From: Xanthocytophaga flava
GTDB lineage: Bacteria > Bacteroidota > Bacteroidia > Cytophagales > 172606-1
Reading direction: 5' to 3'
DNA: 64,000 nt
Assembly (NCBI RefSeq): GCF_030068545.1
Contig: NZ_JASJOR010000003.1
Span: forward strand, 310,001 to 374,000
Position 1 is the first letter of the stretch. Each line of letters begins with the position of its first letter. The translations under genes and the position numbers were made by a program. Positions 27,132 through 36,133 of this stretch are shown here, piece by piece. The notes below the pieces were generated by a model. The model saw only the letters and a list, made by a program, of their open reading frames with translations. It was not told where the DNA came from and made no database searches.

Positions 27132-27917
27132 GTGAAAAATATTATTCTCATTTTTGTACTGGGTATTATAGTTTCGTTATGTGCTTTTACTCCATTAGAA
27201 AAACGCCCCCAATACAAACTACGTCTGGTGGTTATTGATGCGGGCCATGGTGGCAAAGATCCAGGTACTCATGGAAAATATGTACAGGAAAAAGAAATTG
27301 CTTTGAAAGTAGCCTTGGAAGTAGGCAAAACTATAAAAAAGAACTTTCCTGATGTAAAAGTTCTTTATACCCGTATGACTGATAAGTTTGTGGACTTACA
27401 GGAACGTGCTGCAATTGCTAACAGAAATCATGCCGATCTTTTTATCTCGATTCATTGTAACTCAAATAATTCCAAAGCGATTGCTGGAACAGAAACGTAT
27501 ACAATGGGGTTACATACTTCAGAAGGAAATCTGGATGTTGCCAAACGGGAAAATTCTGCTATTCTACTAGAGGATAATCACGAAAAAAAATATGGCGGCT
27601 ATGACCCCGATTCACCCATGGGGCATATTTTGTTTGCCAATTATCAGAGTGCTTATATGGAAAATAGTCTTAGATTTGCCAGCCATGTAGAGTCTCAGTT
27701 TGAAAAGAGAGCAAACCGACATAGCAGAGGCGTGAGACAGGCCGGTTTTATCGTTTTATGGAAAACCACTATGCCTAGCGCTCTAATTGAGATTGGTTTT
27801 CTGAGCAACCTGACAGAAGAAAAATATCTTAGAACAGAGGAAGGCCGTTCAACTATTGCGAACTCCATTTATCGTGGATTTAAAGCGTATAAGGAAGATA
27901 TGGAAGCAACAGATTAA
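27132..27917 (+). CDS. N-acetylmuramoyl-L-alanine amidase (Amidase_3)
   Basis: A 261-residue protein with a signal peptide (1-18) and an Amidase_3 domain. The zinc ligands are visible: H39 (DAGHGG), E55 (QEKEIAL) and H108 (SIHCN), and the catalytic Glu is in ALIEIGFL near 222. It cleaves the amide bond between muramic acid and the stem peptide during cell separation. The start is a GTG one base beyond the LptD ATG on the other strand. The MCE gene follows at 120 bp in the same direction, and the trio LptD-amidase-MCE is an envelope-maintenance cluster. Confidence 0.95.
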   Translation: MKNIILIFVLGIIVSLCAFTPLEKRPQYKLRLVVIDAGHGGKDPGTHGKYVQEKEIALKVALEVGKTIKKNFPDVKVLYTRMTDKFVDLQERAAIANRNHADLFISIHCNSNNSKAIAGTETYTMGLHTSEGNLDVAKRENSAILLEDNHEKKYGGYDPDSPMGHILFANYQSAYMENSLRFASHVESQFEKRANRHSRGVRQAGFIVLWKTTMPSALIEIGFLSNLTEEKYLRTEEGRSTIANSIYRGFKAYKEDMEATD

Positions 27918-28037
27918 ACTTTCTGTATCATGACAGATAAATGCCATTTTTATTTTCCAACAATTTTGTTTTTCTAGTATTATTGGATCGATTTAAATAG
28001 GGTCTAAATTTTGATTTTTTAACTTAATTATTTTGCT

Positions 28038-28973
28038 GTGGCAGTCTCGAAAGAAATTAGAATAGGGATACTGGCTCTTGTGTCAGGTGTTGTTTTATAT
28101 TTTGGCTTTAACTACCTGAAAGGTTCTGATCTTTTCTCCAACAAAGAATATTATTATGCTATTTACCCTAATGCTGAGGGATTAAATGTTTCAAACCCTA
28201 TTACGGTCAATGGTGTGCAAGTAGGGCAGGTGGCTGGTAAAACATTGCTTCAGAATCGTGGCAACCAGGTGCTTATCACATTGGATATAGAAAAAGAAGT
28301 AAAACTCAATGATTCAACTGTTGCGATAGTTGCCAGCACTGGTTTATTGGGTGGCAAAGAAATTAAACTTCTGATTGGTAAAGGTGGCCGTCCGTTGGAT
28401 GAAGGTGATACTTTGATCTCGCAAATTGAGGTAGATATGTTGGGAAAACTAGCTGAAGAGGCAAAGCCTTTAAGCCGTGACCTGGATACCGCCTTGTATA
28501 ACCTGAATGTTTTGTTAAAACAATTTCAACAGATAAGCAAGCCTTTGGGAGGAACGTTACAGAATCTGGAGAATACATCTTCTGCTCTAAATGGCATACT
28601 GGCACAAAATCAGGCTGCTATCAAGGGAATTCTAACAAATCTGAATGCAATGTCTGGTGCGCTAAATGATCCTCAGACAGGAGTAAAACCTTTAATGGCA
28701 AAATTGAACGCTACAGGTGATAGCTTAAGCCGGATACAGTTAGGTCAGACAGTTGATAAAGCCAATGCATCACTTGCTAATATTAGCAAATTGTTAAATG
28801 AGATTAATCAGGGACAAGGATCATTGGGCAAACTGGCAAAAAATGATTCACTCTATAATAACCTAAATCGATTTTCTGCCAATCTGGATAGTCTGATGGT
28901 TGATTTCCGTGAACATCCTAAGCGATATATACATTTTTCTGTATTTGGAAAAAAGGATAAGATAAAAAAATAA
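28038..28973 (+). CDS. MlaD/MCE-domain protein
   Basis: A 311-residue protein with an N-terminal signal anchor (residues 8-24), an MCE domain (PNAEGLNVSNPITVNGVQVGQV, STGLLGGKEIKL) at about 38-115, and a long coiled-coil-like C-terminal region of about 170 residues ending in a basic tail. This layout is that of the periplasmic lipid-binding subunit of Mla-type phospholipid transport. A GTG start is required, as no ATG with the right spacing is present. The permease and ATPase partners (MlaE/MlaF) are not in the window. It probably shares the amidase transcript, since no terminator lies between them. Confidence 0.92.
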   Translation: MAVSKEIRIGILALVSGVVLYFGFNYLKGSDLFSNKEYYYAIYPNAEGLNVSNPITVNGVQVGQVAGKTLLQNRGNQVLITLDIEKEVKLNDSTVAIVASTGLLGGKEIKLLIGKGGRPLDEGDTLISQIEVDMLGKLAEEAKPLSRDLDTALYNLNVLLKQFQQISKPLGGTLQNLENTSSALNGILAQNQAAIKGILTNLNAMSGALNDPQTGVKPLMAKLNATGDSLSRIQLGQTVDKANASLANISKLLNEINQGQGSLGKLAKNDSLYNNLNRFSANLDSLMVDFREHPKRYIHFSVFGKKDKIKK

Positions 28974-28995
28974 GACTGCTAATTAGCTAGTCAAG

Positions 28996-29018
28996 ACCTT
29001 CAGTATCTCACTGAAGGT
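28996..29018 (+). terminator. Terminator of the amidase-MCE unit
   Basis: An 8-bp stem ACCTTCAG/CTGAAGGT with a T7 tract directly following it. This is a textbook Rho-independent terminator 23 bp after the MCE stop codon. Confidence 0.9.
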
Positions 29019-29117
29019 TTTTTTATTTCCATTGTTTTTGATTTTTGTCTATATTTTTCTCGTAAAAGTATAACTTGGTTCCGGTTAAATTTCATCACGC
29101 AACTGATAAGCCATTCT

Positions 29118-30746
29118 ATGAATTCGGAATTTACTAAAAATGAACAGACAAATAAACAGCTAAGTGCTGATCTTACTGAAAGATTAAAGAAGATACATCT
29201 GGGTGGAGGAGAGAAAAAAATTGCAGACCAGCATCAGAAAGGCAAGCTTACCGCAAGAGAACGTATCCAATATTTGATTGATAAGGAAAGCGATTTTCTA
29301 GAAATCGGAGTTTGGGCAGGATATGGTATGTATGAGGCTGACGGAGGATGTCCAGCTGGAGGGGTAATTACAGGGATTGGTTATATTCATGGGCGTCAGT
29401 GTGTGATTGTTGCCAATGATGCTACTGTTAAGGCAGGGGCCTGGTTTCCGATTACGGCCAAGAAAAATCTTCGTGCACAGGAAATTGCAATGGAAAACAG
29501 ACTGCCAATTATCTATCTGGTAGATAGTGCAGGTGTATATCTGCCTATGCAGGACGAAGTTTTTCCAGATAAAGACCATTTTGGGCGTATTTTCAGAAAT
29601 AACGCTCAGATGTCTTCAATGGGAATTGTTCAGATTGCAGCTATTATGGGCTCTTGTGTAGCTGGAGGGGCTTATCTGCCTATCATGTCGGATGAAGCCA
29701 TGATTGTTGAGGGAACAGGCTCTATCTTTCTGGCAGGTTCTTATCTGGTCAAGGCTGCTATCGGAGAGGATGTAGATAATGAAACTCTGGGAGGTGCTAC
29801 TACTCATTGTGAAATTTCAGGTGTGACAGACAATAAATATCCTAATGATCAGGAATGCCTCACCGCTATTCGTCGGATAATTGACAAAATGGGACATGCT
29901 CCTAAAGCAGGATTTGATAGATCTACACCTGTGCCACCTAAAGACAACCCTCAGGAACTATATGGATTATTTCCATCAGATCGGGTAAAACCCTATGACA
30001 TGCGTGAAATTATTAAGCGTTTGGTGGATAATTCAGAGTTCGATGAATATAAAGAATTGTATGGGAAAAGTTTGCTTTGTGGATTGGCACGTATAGACGG
30101 GTGGGCTGTTGGAATTATAGCCAATCAGCGGACAATGGTAAAGACAAAAAAAGGGGAAATGCAGATGGGTGGAGTAATCTATTCAGATTCGGCAGATAAG
30201 GCGGCACGATTTATTATGAATTGTAATCAGAAACGTATACCATTGGTGTTTTTACAGGATGTGACCGGATTTATGGTAGGAAGTCGCTCTGAACAGGGAG
30301 GAATTATAAAAGATGGTGCAAAAATGGTAAATGCTATGGCAAATTCCGTAGTACCTAAATTTACTGTTGTTGTTGGCAATTCATATGGTGCAGGAAATTA
30401 TGCGATGTGTGGCCGTGCCTATGATCCCCGATTGATGGTTGCCTGGCCTTCTGCTCAACTGGCTGTAATGAGTGGTTCGTCAGCTGCCAAAACATTATTG
30501 CAAATTCAGCTGGCAGCCTTAAAGGCAAAAGGGAAAGAGATAACAGCTGACGAAGAGAAAAAGATGTTTGAAACGATTAAGAATCAGTATGATAACCAGT
30601 TGTCTCCTTATTATGCTGCGGCCCGGTTATGGATTGATGCGGTGATAGATCCACTGGAAACTCGTAAGGTAATTGCGATGGGAATTGAGGCTGCTAATCA
30701 TGCACCTATTGAAAAACGGTATAATGTAGGAGTTATTCAGACATAA
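29118..30746 (+). CDS. Acyl-CoA carboxylase carboxyltransferase (beta) subunit
   Basis: A 542-residue biotin-dependent carboxyltransferase with both crotonase-like halves: ARERIQYLID, SAGVYLPMQDEVFPDKDHFGRIF, and in the C-terminal half GSRSEQGGIIKDGAKM and SYGAGNYAMCGRAYDPR. The Met-Gln-Asp-Glu-Val-Phe-Pro segment and GGATTHCEISGV are most like the methylcrotonyl-CoA carboxylase beta subunits, so leucine degradation is the likeliest pathway, though a propionyl-CoA or geranyl-CoA enzyme cannot be ruled out. The biotin-carrying alpha subunit is not adjacent. The gene is transcribed alone. Confidence 0.93.
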   Translation: MNSEFTKNEQTNKQLSADLTERLKKIHLGGGEKKIADQHQKGKLTARERIQYLIDKESDFLEIGVWAGYGMYEADGGCPAGGVITGIGYIHGRQCVIVANDATVKAGAWFPITAKKNLRAQEIAMENRLPIIYLVDSAGVYLPMQDEVFPDKDHFGRIFRNNAQMSSMGIVQIAAIMGSCVAGGAYLPIMSDEAMIVEGTGSIFLAGSYLVKAAIGEDVDNETLGGATTHCEISGVTDNKYPNDQECLTAIRRIIDKMGHAPKAGFDRSTPVPPKDNPQELYGLFPSDRVKPYDMREIIKRLVDNSEFDEYKELYGKSLLCGLARIDGWAVGIIANQRTMVKTKKGEMQMGGVIYSDSADKAARFIMNCNQKRIPLVFLQDVTGFMVGSRSEQGGIIKDGAKMVNAMANSVVPKFTVVVGNSYGAGNYAMCGRAYDPRLMVAWPSAQLAVMSGSSAAKTLLQIQLAALKAKGKEITADEEKKMFETIKNQYDNQLSPYYAAARLWIDAVIDPLETRKVIAMGIEAANHAPIEKRYNVGVIQT

Positions 30747-30885
30747 ATGACGATATAGGTATTGGAAATATGATAGATTCTACAACTGGAAAATATCCAT
30801 TTGATTGTCATTGAATCTAAAGTAAATTTTTGTTTCTTGTTTTTAGAATTGACACATTTGCGTGTACGCTACGTTTTGCCTTGCT

Positions 30886-31734
30886 ATGAATACAAATGAA
30901 ATCAAAGCTTTGGTGTCTCTATTAGATGACGATGATAAGGAAGTCCAACTACATGTAGAGCAAAGAATTATTTCTTTGGGTGGGCCAGTGATTCCTTTTC
31001 TGGAGGCTGAGTGGGAGACAAATTTTAATCCAATTGTTCAGAAGAAGATAGAAGAACTGATTCATACCTTACAGTTTGATGCTTTAAAACAACGCTTAAG
31101 GGAATGGAAAGATAGTGAAACACAGGATTTGCTGGAAGGTATGTGGTTAGTAGCAACCTACCAATATCCTGATTTGTCTTTGGAGAGATTGAAAAAAGAT
31201 CTGGAACAGATTTATTATGATGCATGGCTTGAATTTAAGGCCGATGTTCATGCCTATGATCAGGTGAAGATACTAAACAGTGTAATGTTTAGTAAGTTGA
31301 AGTTTGCTGCTAATACCAAAAACTTTCATTCTCCTGCTAATTGTATGATCAACATTGTGCTGGATTCCAAAAGAGGCAACCCTATTTCACTTTGTGTGAT
31401 TTATATGCTTATTGCTCATAAGTTAAAACTGCCTATTTATGGAGTAAACCTTCCTAATCTATTTATTCTGACATTTAAAACGGTTGATACACAATTCTAT
31501 ATTAATGTGTTTAATAAAGGAATTGTTTTTTCCAGATCAGATATTGATAGTTATATCAAGCAATTAAATTTACCTCCTTCTGATATTTTCTATGAACCTT
31601 GTTCAAATGTAGATATCATCAAACGGGTACTTCGTAATCTATCTCTGGCTTTTGAGAAGACAGGTGACAATGATAAGATGGAAGAGGTTCGTTTGTTACT
31701 AGATGTTGTAACTGAGAATAAGGAAGAAGAATAA
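30886..31734 (+). CDS. SirB1/transglutaminase-like family protein
   Basis: A 282-residue protein. An N-terminal helical segment with a HEAT-like feel (about 1-60) is followed by the SirB1-type core: an early LKDLEQIYYDAW helix, then NSVMF-KLKF and an NPISLCVIYMLIAHKLKLP helix, as in the transglutaminase-like superfamily domain. The frame extends to GTG 30862, but the ATG at 30886 starts the natural protein. The Cys of CVIY lies where the family usually carries a small or Cys residue; it is not clear that the fold is catalytic. Function unknown, cytoplasmic. Confidence 0.8.
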   Translation: MNTNEIKALVSLLDDDDKEVQLHVEQRIISLGGPVIPFLEAEWETNFNPIVQKKIEELIHTLQFDALKQRLREWKDSETQDLLEGMWLVATYQYPDLSLERLKKDLEQIYYDAWLEFKADVHAYDQVKILNSVMFSKLKFAANTKNFHSPANCMINIVLDSKRGNPISLCVIYMLIAHKLKLPIYGVNLPNLFILTFKTVDTQFYINVFNKGIVFSRSDIDSYIKQLNLPPSDIFYEPCSNVDIIKRVLRNLSLAFEKTGDNDKMEEVRLLLDVVTENKEEE

Positions 31735-31756
31735 TGCTTTCTTGTGACAAATCAGT

Positions 31757-31792
31757 AAAAAAGGCTGAAGAAATATTTCTTCAGCCTTTTTT
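31757..31792. terminator. Shared terminator between convergent genes
   Basis: A perfect 17-bp stem with poly-A/poly-T ends (31757-31773 with 31776-31792) lies between the SirB1-like gene and the lipoprotein gene and can act in both directions. The right arm lies 4 bp before the lipoprotein stop codon. Confidence 0.9.
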
Positions 31793-31796
31793 ACTA

Positions 31797-32393
31797 TTAA
31801 CTACCTGTTCCAAAGTTTGTGCTTAATGTGATATATCCTGGATAAGGAACGGTAAGGCTACCAATCATAATAGATGGCTTTATCTTGAGAGATAATTTAG
31901 GTGAAGGTTTGTTGCCTGCGCCAACAAGGCCTAAGCCTAAATTGATATTTTCATCCATGCTGTTCTTGGCCATAATTTTGCGTAAATCAGCATTAATTTG
32001 TACAGGTATAGTCGCTGTTCCTCCACTGGGAGCAATGCTTATTCGATCATTTAATGTACCTGTTACAATCTCTTTGCCTTCAATCAATAATATCCATTCC
32101 ATTTTATTCATAGCTGCTGTCGCATCATTAGGATTTTGAGCATCCACATTAATGGTTAATGAAAGAGGCATTGTACCTGAAGCATAAGCAGCTGTTAATT
32201 TGCCTGCCTGTAGAAGGTTCATGTCAGATAAACTTTTTATTTGCTGAACGTTAACTCCTGCTAAGTTGGTATTTTGTACTGAACTCATTCTAAACTGGCA
32301 CTTAGTAAAGTTGGCCATTTGTTTGAGTTGTGTACAGGAAACAGAAACCAGCAACAAGGGCATTATCCATAATAAAGAACTTTTTTTCAACAT
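31797..32393 (-). CDS. Lipoprotein with LEA-type (WHy) domain
   Basis: A 198-residue protein with a lipobox VSVSC (Cys20). The mature portion consists of one immunoglobulin-like beta-sandwich: SLTINVDAQNPNDATAAMN, KMEWILLIEGKEIVTGTLND and TIPVQINAD match the pattern of LEA14/WHy domains (NPN motif, one strand ending in Gly-rich loop). These domains protect against dehydration stress in plants but are also common in bacterial lipoproteins of unknown role. It is transcribed alone, convergent with the SirB1-like gene. Confidence 0.8.
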   Translation of the reverse strand: MLKKSSLLWIMPLLLVSVSCTQLKQMANFTKCQFRMSSVQNTNLAGVNVQQIKSLSDMNLLQAGKLTAAYASGTMPLSLTINVDAQNPNDATAAMNKMEWILLIEGKEIVTGTLNDRISIAPSGGTATIPVQINADLRKIMAKNSMDENINLGLGLVGAGNKPSPKLSLKIKPSIMIGSLTVPYPGYITLSTNFGTGS

Positions 32394-32616
32394 AGGTATG
32401 GTATTTTAGTAACTAATTAGAATTAACAAGTGAGAGTAACTATTAACCTTACAAAAATAAGACCTTTCTTGTGTTGGTAATGAAATTTTTGTATGTTAAC
32501 TGAGCTTTCTATGTACAGAATTAGTACGAATAATAAAAGTGTTTGCTGCTATCTTGTTGATAAATAGAAGGTAATATTCTTTGTTTGATCTGACGATTAC
32601 ATAAATTTTGTGTAAA

Positions 32617-33174
32617 ATGATAGAACAAATTCCAGCTAAAGGCAAATTATTGATTGCAGAACCCTTTTTGGGAGATCCTAACTTTGAACGGAGTGTTGTT
32701 TTACTCTGTGAACATACAGAAACAGGATCATTTGGTTTTGTTCTAAACCAAACTACTGTGCTGACTCTTAAAGATGTGATTGAAGATGAAATATATGCAG
32801 ATCTTCCATTACATATTGGTGGGCCTGTAGAACACAATACACTTCATTTTATCCATCGTATGGGGCCAATTATTGAAGATACTATTCCTGTTGCAGATAA
32901 CCTGTACTGGGGAGGGGATTTTGAGCAAGTGAAGAGTTTGCTAAACATGGGTAAAATAACAATGGATGACATTCGTTTTTTTGTAGGTTATTCAGGTTGG
33001 GGTGAAAAGCAGTTAGAAAATGAATTGAAACAAAATGCATGGATAATTACAGATGCTGAGTCTTCCTTTATTTTTCAAACCCCGGCAGACCAGTTCTGGA
33101 GAAATATATTGCGTCGTATGGATGGTAAATATAAATCTTTTGCCAATTACCCAACAGACCCTCGATTGAATTAA
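32617..33174 (+). CDS. YqgE/AlgH family protein
   Basis: A 185-residue protein matching the YqgE family: GKLLIAEPFLGDPNFERSVVLLCEHTE at the start, GFVLNQ, HIGGPVEHNTLHFIH and FFVGYSGWGEKQLE. The family is widespread and of unknown biochemical activity (AlgH was linked to alginate regulation in Pseudomonas). A TTG at 32608 would add three residues, but ATG at 32617 is the expected start. It is divergent from the lipoprotein gene. Confidence 0.93.
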   Translation: MIEQIPAKGKLLIAEPFLGDPNFERSVVLLCEHTETGSFGFVLNQTTVLTLKDVIEDEIYADLPLHIGGPVEHNTLHFIHRMGPIIEDTIPVADNLYWGGDFEQVKSLLNMGKITMDDIRFFVGYSGWGEKQLENELKQNAWIITDAESSFIFQTPADQFWRNILRRMDGKYKSFANYPTDPRLN

Positions 33175-33491
33175 CTTTTAGAAAGATATTTACTCTTTGA
33201 ATGGTAAAACTGAATTGTATAAATCGGCTTTAGTTGATTTTAGTTTGTAAGTTGATGATTTATAATGTTTGTTATATAGTTATGCATAGGATAATGAGTG
33301 AATATACAATCTAACTTATCTTGTTGAGACGATACTGCGCAGGTTGGTAATTTTGAACATCTACAATTTAGTATTACATAACTCTTAAACATGTAATACA
33401 TTGGCCAGATAGCTTTCTGTGTTTCTGAATCTACTTGACTGCCGTTTCCGATCTCAAGTAAAACGCTATTTTTTTGCTTAATAAAACATTG
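33175..33491. other. Intergenic stretch without a supported gene
   Basis: A 90-codon open frame on the reverse strand is present, but it has no family resemblance, no preceding promoter, and overlaps the upstream region of the glycosyltransferase gene. I see no RNA gene or strong hairpin. Confidence 0.45.
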
Positions 33492-33499
33492 TAGATTTG
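33492..33499 (+). promoter_or_regulatory. -7 box of the glycosyltransferase gene
   Basis: TAGATTTG is an exact TAnnTTTG match 57 bp upstream of the ATG at 33556. A TTG lies 15 bp upstream, which is shorter than usual. Confidence 0.4.
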
Positions 33500-33555
33500 C
33501 AGTAAGAAACATTTTATTCTGTATATTAATAATACAATATTATCACAAAACTCAT

Positions 33556-34386
33556 ATGAGCCGTTTTCCTAGTTGCTCCCTAGTAATAAGTACATATAAT
33601 TGGCCTGAGGCTTTAGAAGTATGTTTGTTGAGTATTCTTCATCAGACAGTTCTCCCTCAGGAGGTAGTTATTGCTGATGATGGCAGCAAGGAAGATACTT
33701 TTAAACTAATTGAATCCTATAAAAGTGAATTTCCTGTACCTATTCATCATGTGTGGCATCCTGATAATGGATTTCAGGTTGGAAAGGCAAGAAATCGTGC
33801 ATTTGCAAAGGCCAAATATGACTACGTTGTTCAAATAGATGGAGATGTTATTTTGCATCCTAAATTTATATATGATCATTTAAACTTTGCTGCAAGTGGC
33901 TACTTTCTGAGTGGAAGTCGTATGTTGCTGACTGCTGATCTATCCAAGAAAATACTGAAAGAAAAACGTACTCTTATCAGCTTATTTGAAAAAGGAGTGA
34001 ACAATAAGTTAAATGGAATCCGTTTTCCGATAATGAGCCATATATTATCTCCATTATACAGAGTTGGAGAAAAAAAATATTACGTAAAAGGGTGTAATAT
34101 GAGTTTTTGGAGACAAGATTTAATAGATGTTAATGGATATGATGAGAATTTTATTGGTTGGGGGAGAGAGGATAGTGATCTGGCAATTCGGTTAATGAAT
34201 AATGGTAAAACCAAACGATTTTTAAAACAGCGTGCTGTTATGTGTCATATATGGCATAAAGTTGCGTCTCGTGACTATGAAAAGATAAATATAACACGGA
34301 TGAATGAGGCAATCCAAAATAAATTAATATGGGTGGATAATGGTATGGACAAGTATCTCAACGAACTGGAACTTCATAAAATTTAA
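33556..34386 (+). CDS. Family 2 glycosyltransferase with C-terminal galactosyltransferase domain
   Basis: A 276-residue GT-A enzyme: SLVISTYNWPEALEVCL at the start, IADDGSKEDT, the DGD metal-binding motif (D95-D97), and the GT27/galactosyltransferase C-terminal signature NGYDENFIGWGREDSDLAIRL-like segment. It transfers a sugar from a nucleotide sugar to a glycan or lipid, probably during LPS or surface-polysaccharide synthesis. It stands alone with no other polysaccharide genes next to it; related sugar genes are 20 kb away. Confidence 0.92.
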   Translation: MSRFPSCSLVISTYNWPEALEVCLLSILHQTVLPQEVVIADDGSKEDTFKLIESYKSEFPVPIHHVWHPDNGFQVGKARNRAFAKAKYDYVVQIDGDVILHPKFIYDHLNFAASGYFLSGSRMLLTADLSKKILKEKRTLISLFEKGVNNKLNGIRFPIMSHILSPLYRVGEKKYYVKGCNMSFWRQDLIDVNGYDENFIGWGREDSDLAIRLMNNGKTKRFLKQRAVMCHIWHKVASRDYEKINITRMNEAIQNKLIWVDNGMDKYLNELELHKI

Positions 34387-34404
34387 AATAATTAGAAGCT
34401 TTAG

Positions 34405-34469
34405 TATATAGGCTAAAATTTTAATCTGATTTTGTTTGACAGAAAATTTGACGGATTTTAGCCTATATA
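34405..34469 (+). terminator. Long hairpin after the glycosyltransferase gene
   Basis: Arms of 15 bp (TATATAGGCTAAAAT and its complement) enclose a 35-nt, partly folded loop. It begins 19 bp past the stop codon. The region from 34470 to 34816 contains no supported gene. Confidence 0.6.
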
Positions 34470-34816
34470 AATATAATTGCCCCTCAGTGAACATATTGTT
34501 AAGAATAATTATCGACAAATATTTTTAACTCTATCCTATCTCTACCTTCCTCACTAGTTTATTCACAATGAGTTATTATTCCATCAAGTAAATTGATTTT
34601 TTTTCTGCATTCGTCCTTTACAAAGCCATTTCTGACATTTATTGAGTTAGATTCTGCTTAGCGGATTTACCTGTACAGAATTATTTTCTATAGTATTTTA
34701 ACTTACTATTTATGTAAGTAATATTTTAGTTAATCTATATAATAAGATGCAACCTTTCTCAGGTTTTGAGGGTCAAATAGTTAGAATAAAATCGACTCTT
34801 TAATCAAAACTGAGAC

Positions 34817-36082
34817 ATGAAAAATCGCTACCCTATTTATTTCTGCATAGCAGCTACTATCTTACTGTTTTCTGCCTGTAAGCAGAATGAAATCTCGCCA
34901 GACAATAAACCCAATGTTCGGGCTCTACGAACTAATGAAGCACAGACTGTCAAAAATTCCACGGATTTTGCTTTTAATGTCTTTCATCAGTTAAATGAAA
35001 TGCAGCCTGTTGATAAAAATCAGTTTATCTCTCCCTTTAGTATTGCTATGGCTGTTGCTATGACATATAATGGAGCAAATACTACAACGAAGGATGGAAT
35101 AAAAAAAGCATTAAGTATGCAAGGCTTGACAGATGAGGAACAAAACAGCGCTTTTCAATCAATAGCAGACTATTTAAATGGAATTGACAAAACAGTTACT
35201 TTTTCGCCTGCCAACTCTATCTGGTATCGCAAAGGCCTTATACCACAGACCAATTTTGTCGAAACTAATCAACAATATTTTGATGCAGAGGTAAACGAAT
35301 TGGATTTTACTAAAAACGATGCGATCAGTAGTATCAATGATTGGGTCAAGGATAAGACAAAGGGGAAAATTGATAAGATCATAAGCGAAATAGGAGGTGA
35401 GCAGGTCATGCTTCTGATTAATGCTATTTATTTTAAAGGGGCATGGACTAAAAAGTTTGATAAAAGTAGCACACAGGAAGAAAATTTTTATCTTCAAAGT
35501 GGCTCAACTGTCAAGAAGGAATTTATGAGAGGAAACGTTTCTGTAAACTTATATAAAGATGAAGACAAAGTATTGGTAGATCTTCCCTATGGAAATAAGC
35601 AATTTACAATGACGTTGATTATGCCTCAAAATACCAAAACCATAGAAAGCTTAATAGAGCAGTCTACTACAGAGAGTTTTACCAATTGGCTGGCAGAATC
35701 TGATTCGGTTGCAATAGATATAAAATTGCCTAAATTTAAGTTTGAAGGAGATTATACAAAAAAAGAATTTAATGTTATTCTGGCTAATTTAGGAATGGGA
35801 GAAGCATTTTCAGATGAAGCTGATTTTAGTAATTTACTGGTTGGTATCAATAAGGGAGTATTGAAGATTGATGAAGTGGCACATAAAACTTTTGTGCAGG
35901 TAGATGAAACCGGAACTGAAGCAGCGGCTGTTACATCTATTAGTATTGGATACACTACAGCTCCACCTCCTCCTCCAGTGTATAGCTTTAACCGTCCGTT
36001 TATCTATATGATCCGCGAGAAAAGTTCTGGGGTTATTTTGTTTATAGGTAAAATGATGAACCCTGCTGTCGAGAAATACTAA
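34817..36082 (+). CDS. Serpin-family lipoprotein
   Basis: A 421-residue protein with lipoprotein signal (LFSAC, Cys21) and a complete serpin domain: FVFHQL-like helix A, NQFISPFSIAMAVAMTYNGA, a central NAIYFKGAW, LPKFKFEGDY, and the C-terminal FNRPFIYMIREKSSGVILFIGKMMNP. The reactive-centre-loop hinge ETGTEAAAV (Thr at P14, Ala at P12-P10) is that of inhibitory serpins. Counting from the hinge, P1 falls on the Tyr or Thr of GYTTA, followed by five prolines. It would trap serine or cysteine proteases outside the inner membrane. It sits in a region rich in secreted peptidases. Confidence 0.95.
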   Translation: MKNRYPIYFCIAATILLFSACKQNEISPDNKPNVRALRTNEAQTVKNSTDFAFNVFHQLNEMQPVDKNQFISPFSIAMAVAMTYNGANTTTKDGIKKALSMQGLTDEEQNSAFQSIADYLNGIDKTVTFSPANSIWYRKGLIPQTNFVETNQQYFDAEVNELDFTKNDAISSINDWVKDKTKGKIDKIISEIGGEQVMLLINAIYFKGAWTKKFDKSSTQEENFYLQSGSTVKKEFMRGNVSVNLYKDEDKVLVDLPYGNKQFTMTLIMPQNTKTIESLIEQSTTESFTNWLAESDSVAIDIKLPKFKFEGDYTKKEFNVILANLGMGEAFSDEADFSNLLVGINKGVLKIDEVAHKTFVQVDETGTEAAAVTSISIGYTTAPPPPPVYSFNRPFIYMIREKSSGVILFIGKMMNPAVEKY

Positions 36083-36091
36083 CAGGAAGCA

Positions 36092-36132
36092 TTCCCATCT
36101 ATAGTATAGATAATCCTGTAGATGGGGATGTT
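36092..36132. terminator. Shared terminator between convergent genes
   Basis: A 12-bp stem with one G-T pair (36092-36103 with 36121-36132) follows the serpin stop codon. Its right arm ends 2 bp before the DUF1501 stop codon and it has a T-run after it. Confidence 0.75.
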
Positions 36133-36133
36133 T

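Noticed and set aside
33240..33512. A 90-codon reverse-strand open frame upstream of the glycosyltransferase gene
   Set aside because: It has no signal peptide, motif or promoter, shows uneven composition, and overlaps the -7 box of the glycosyltransferase gene.
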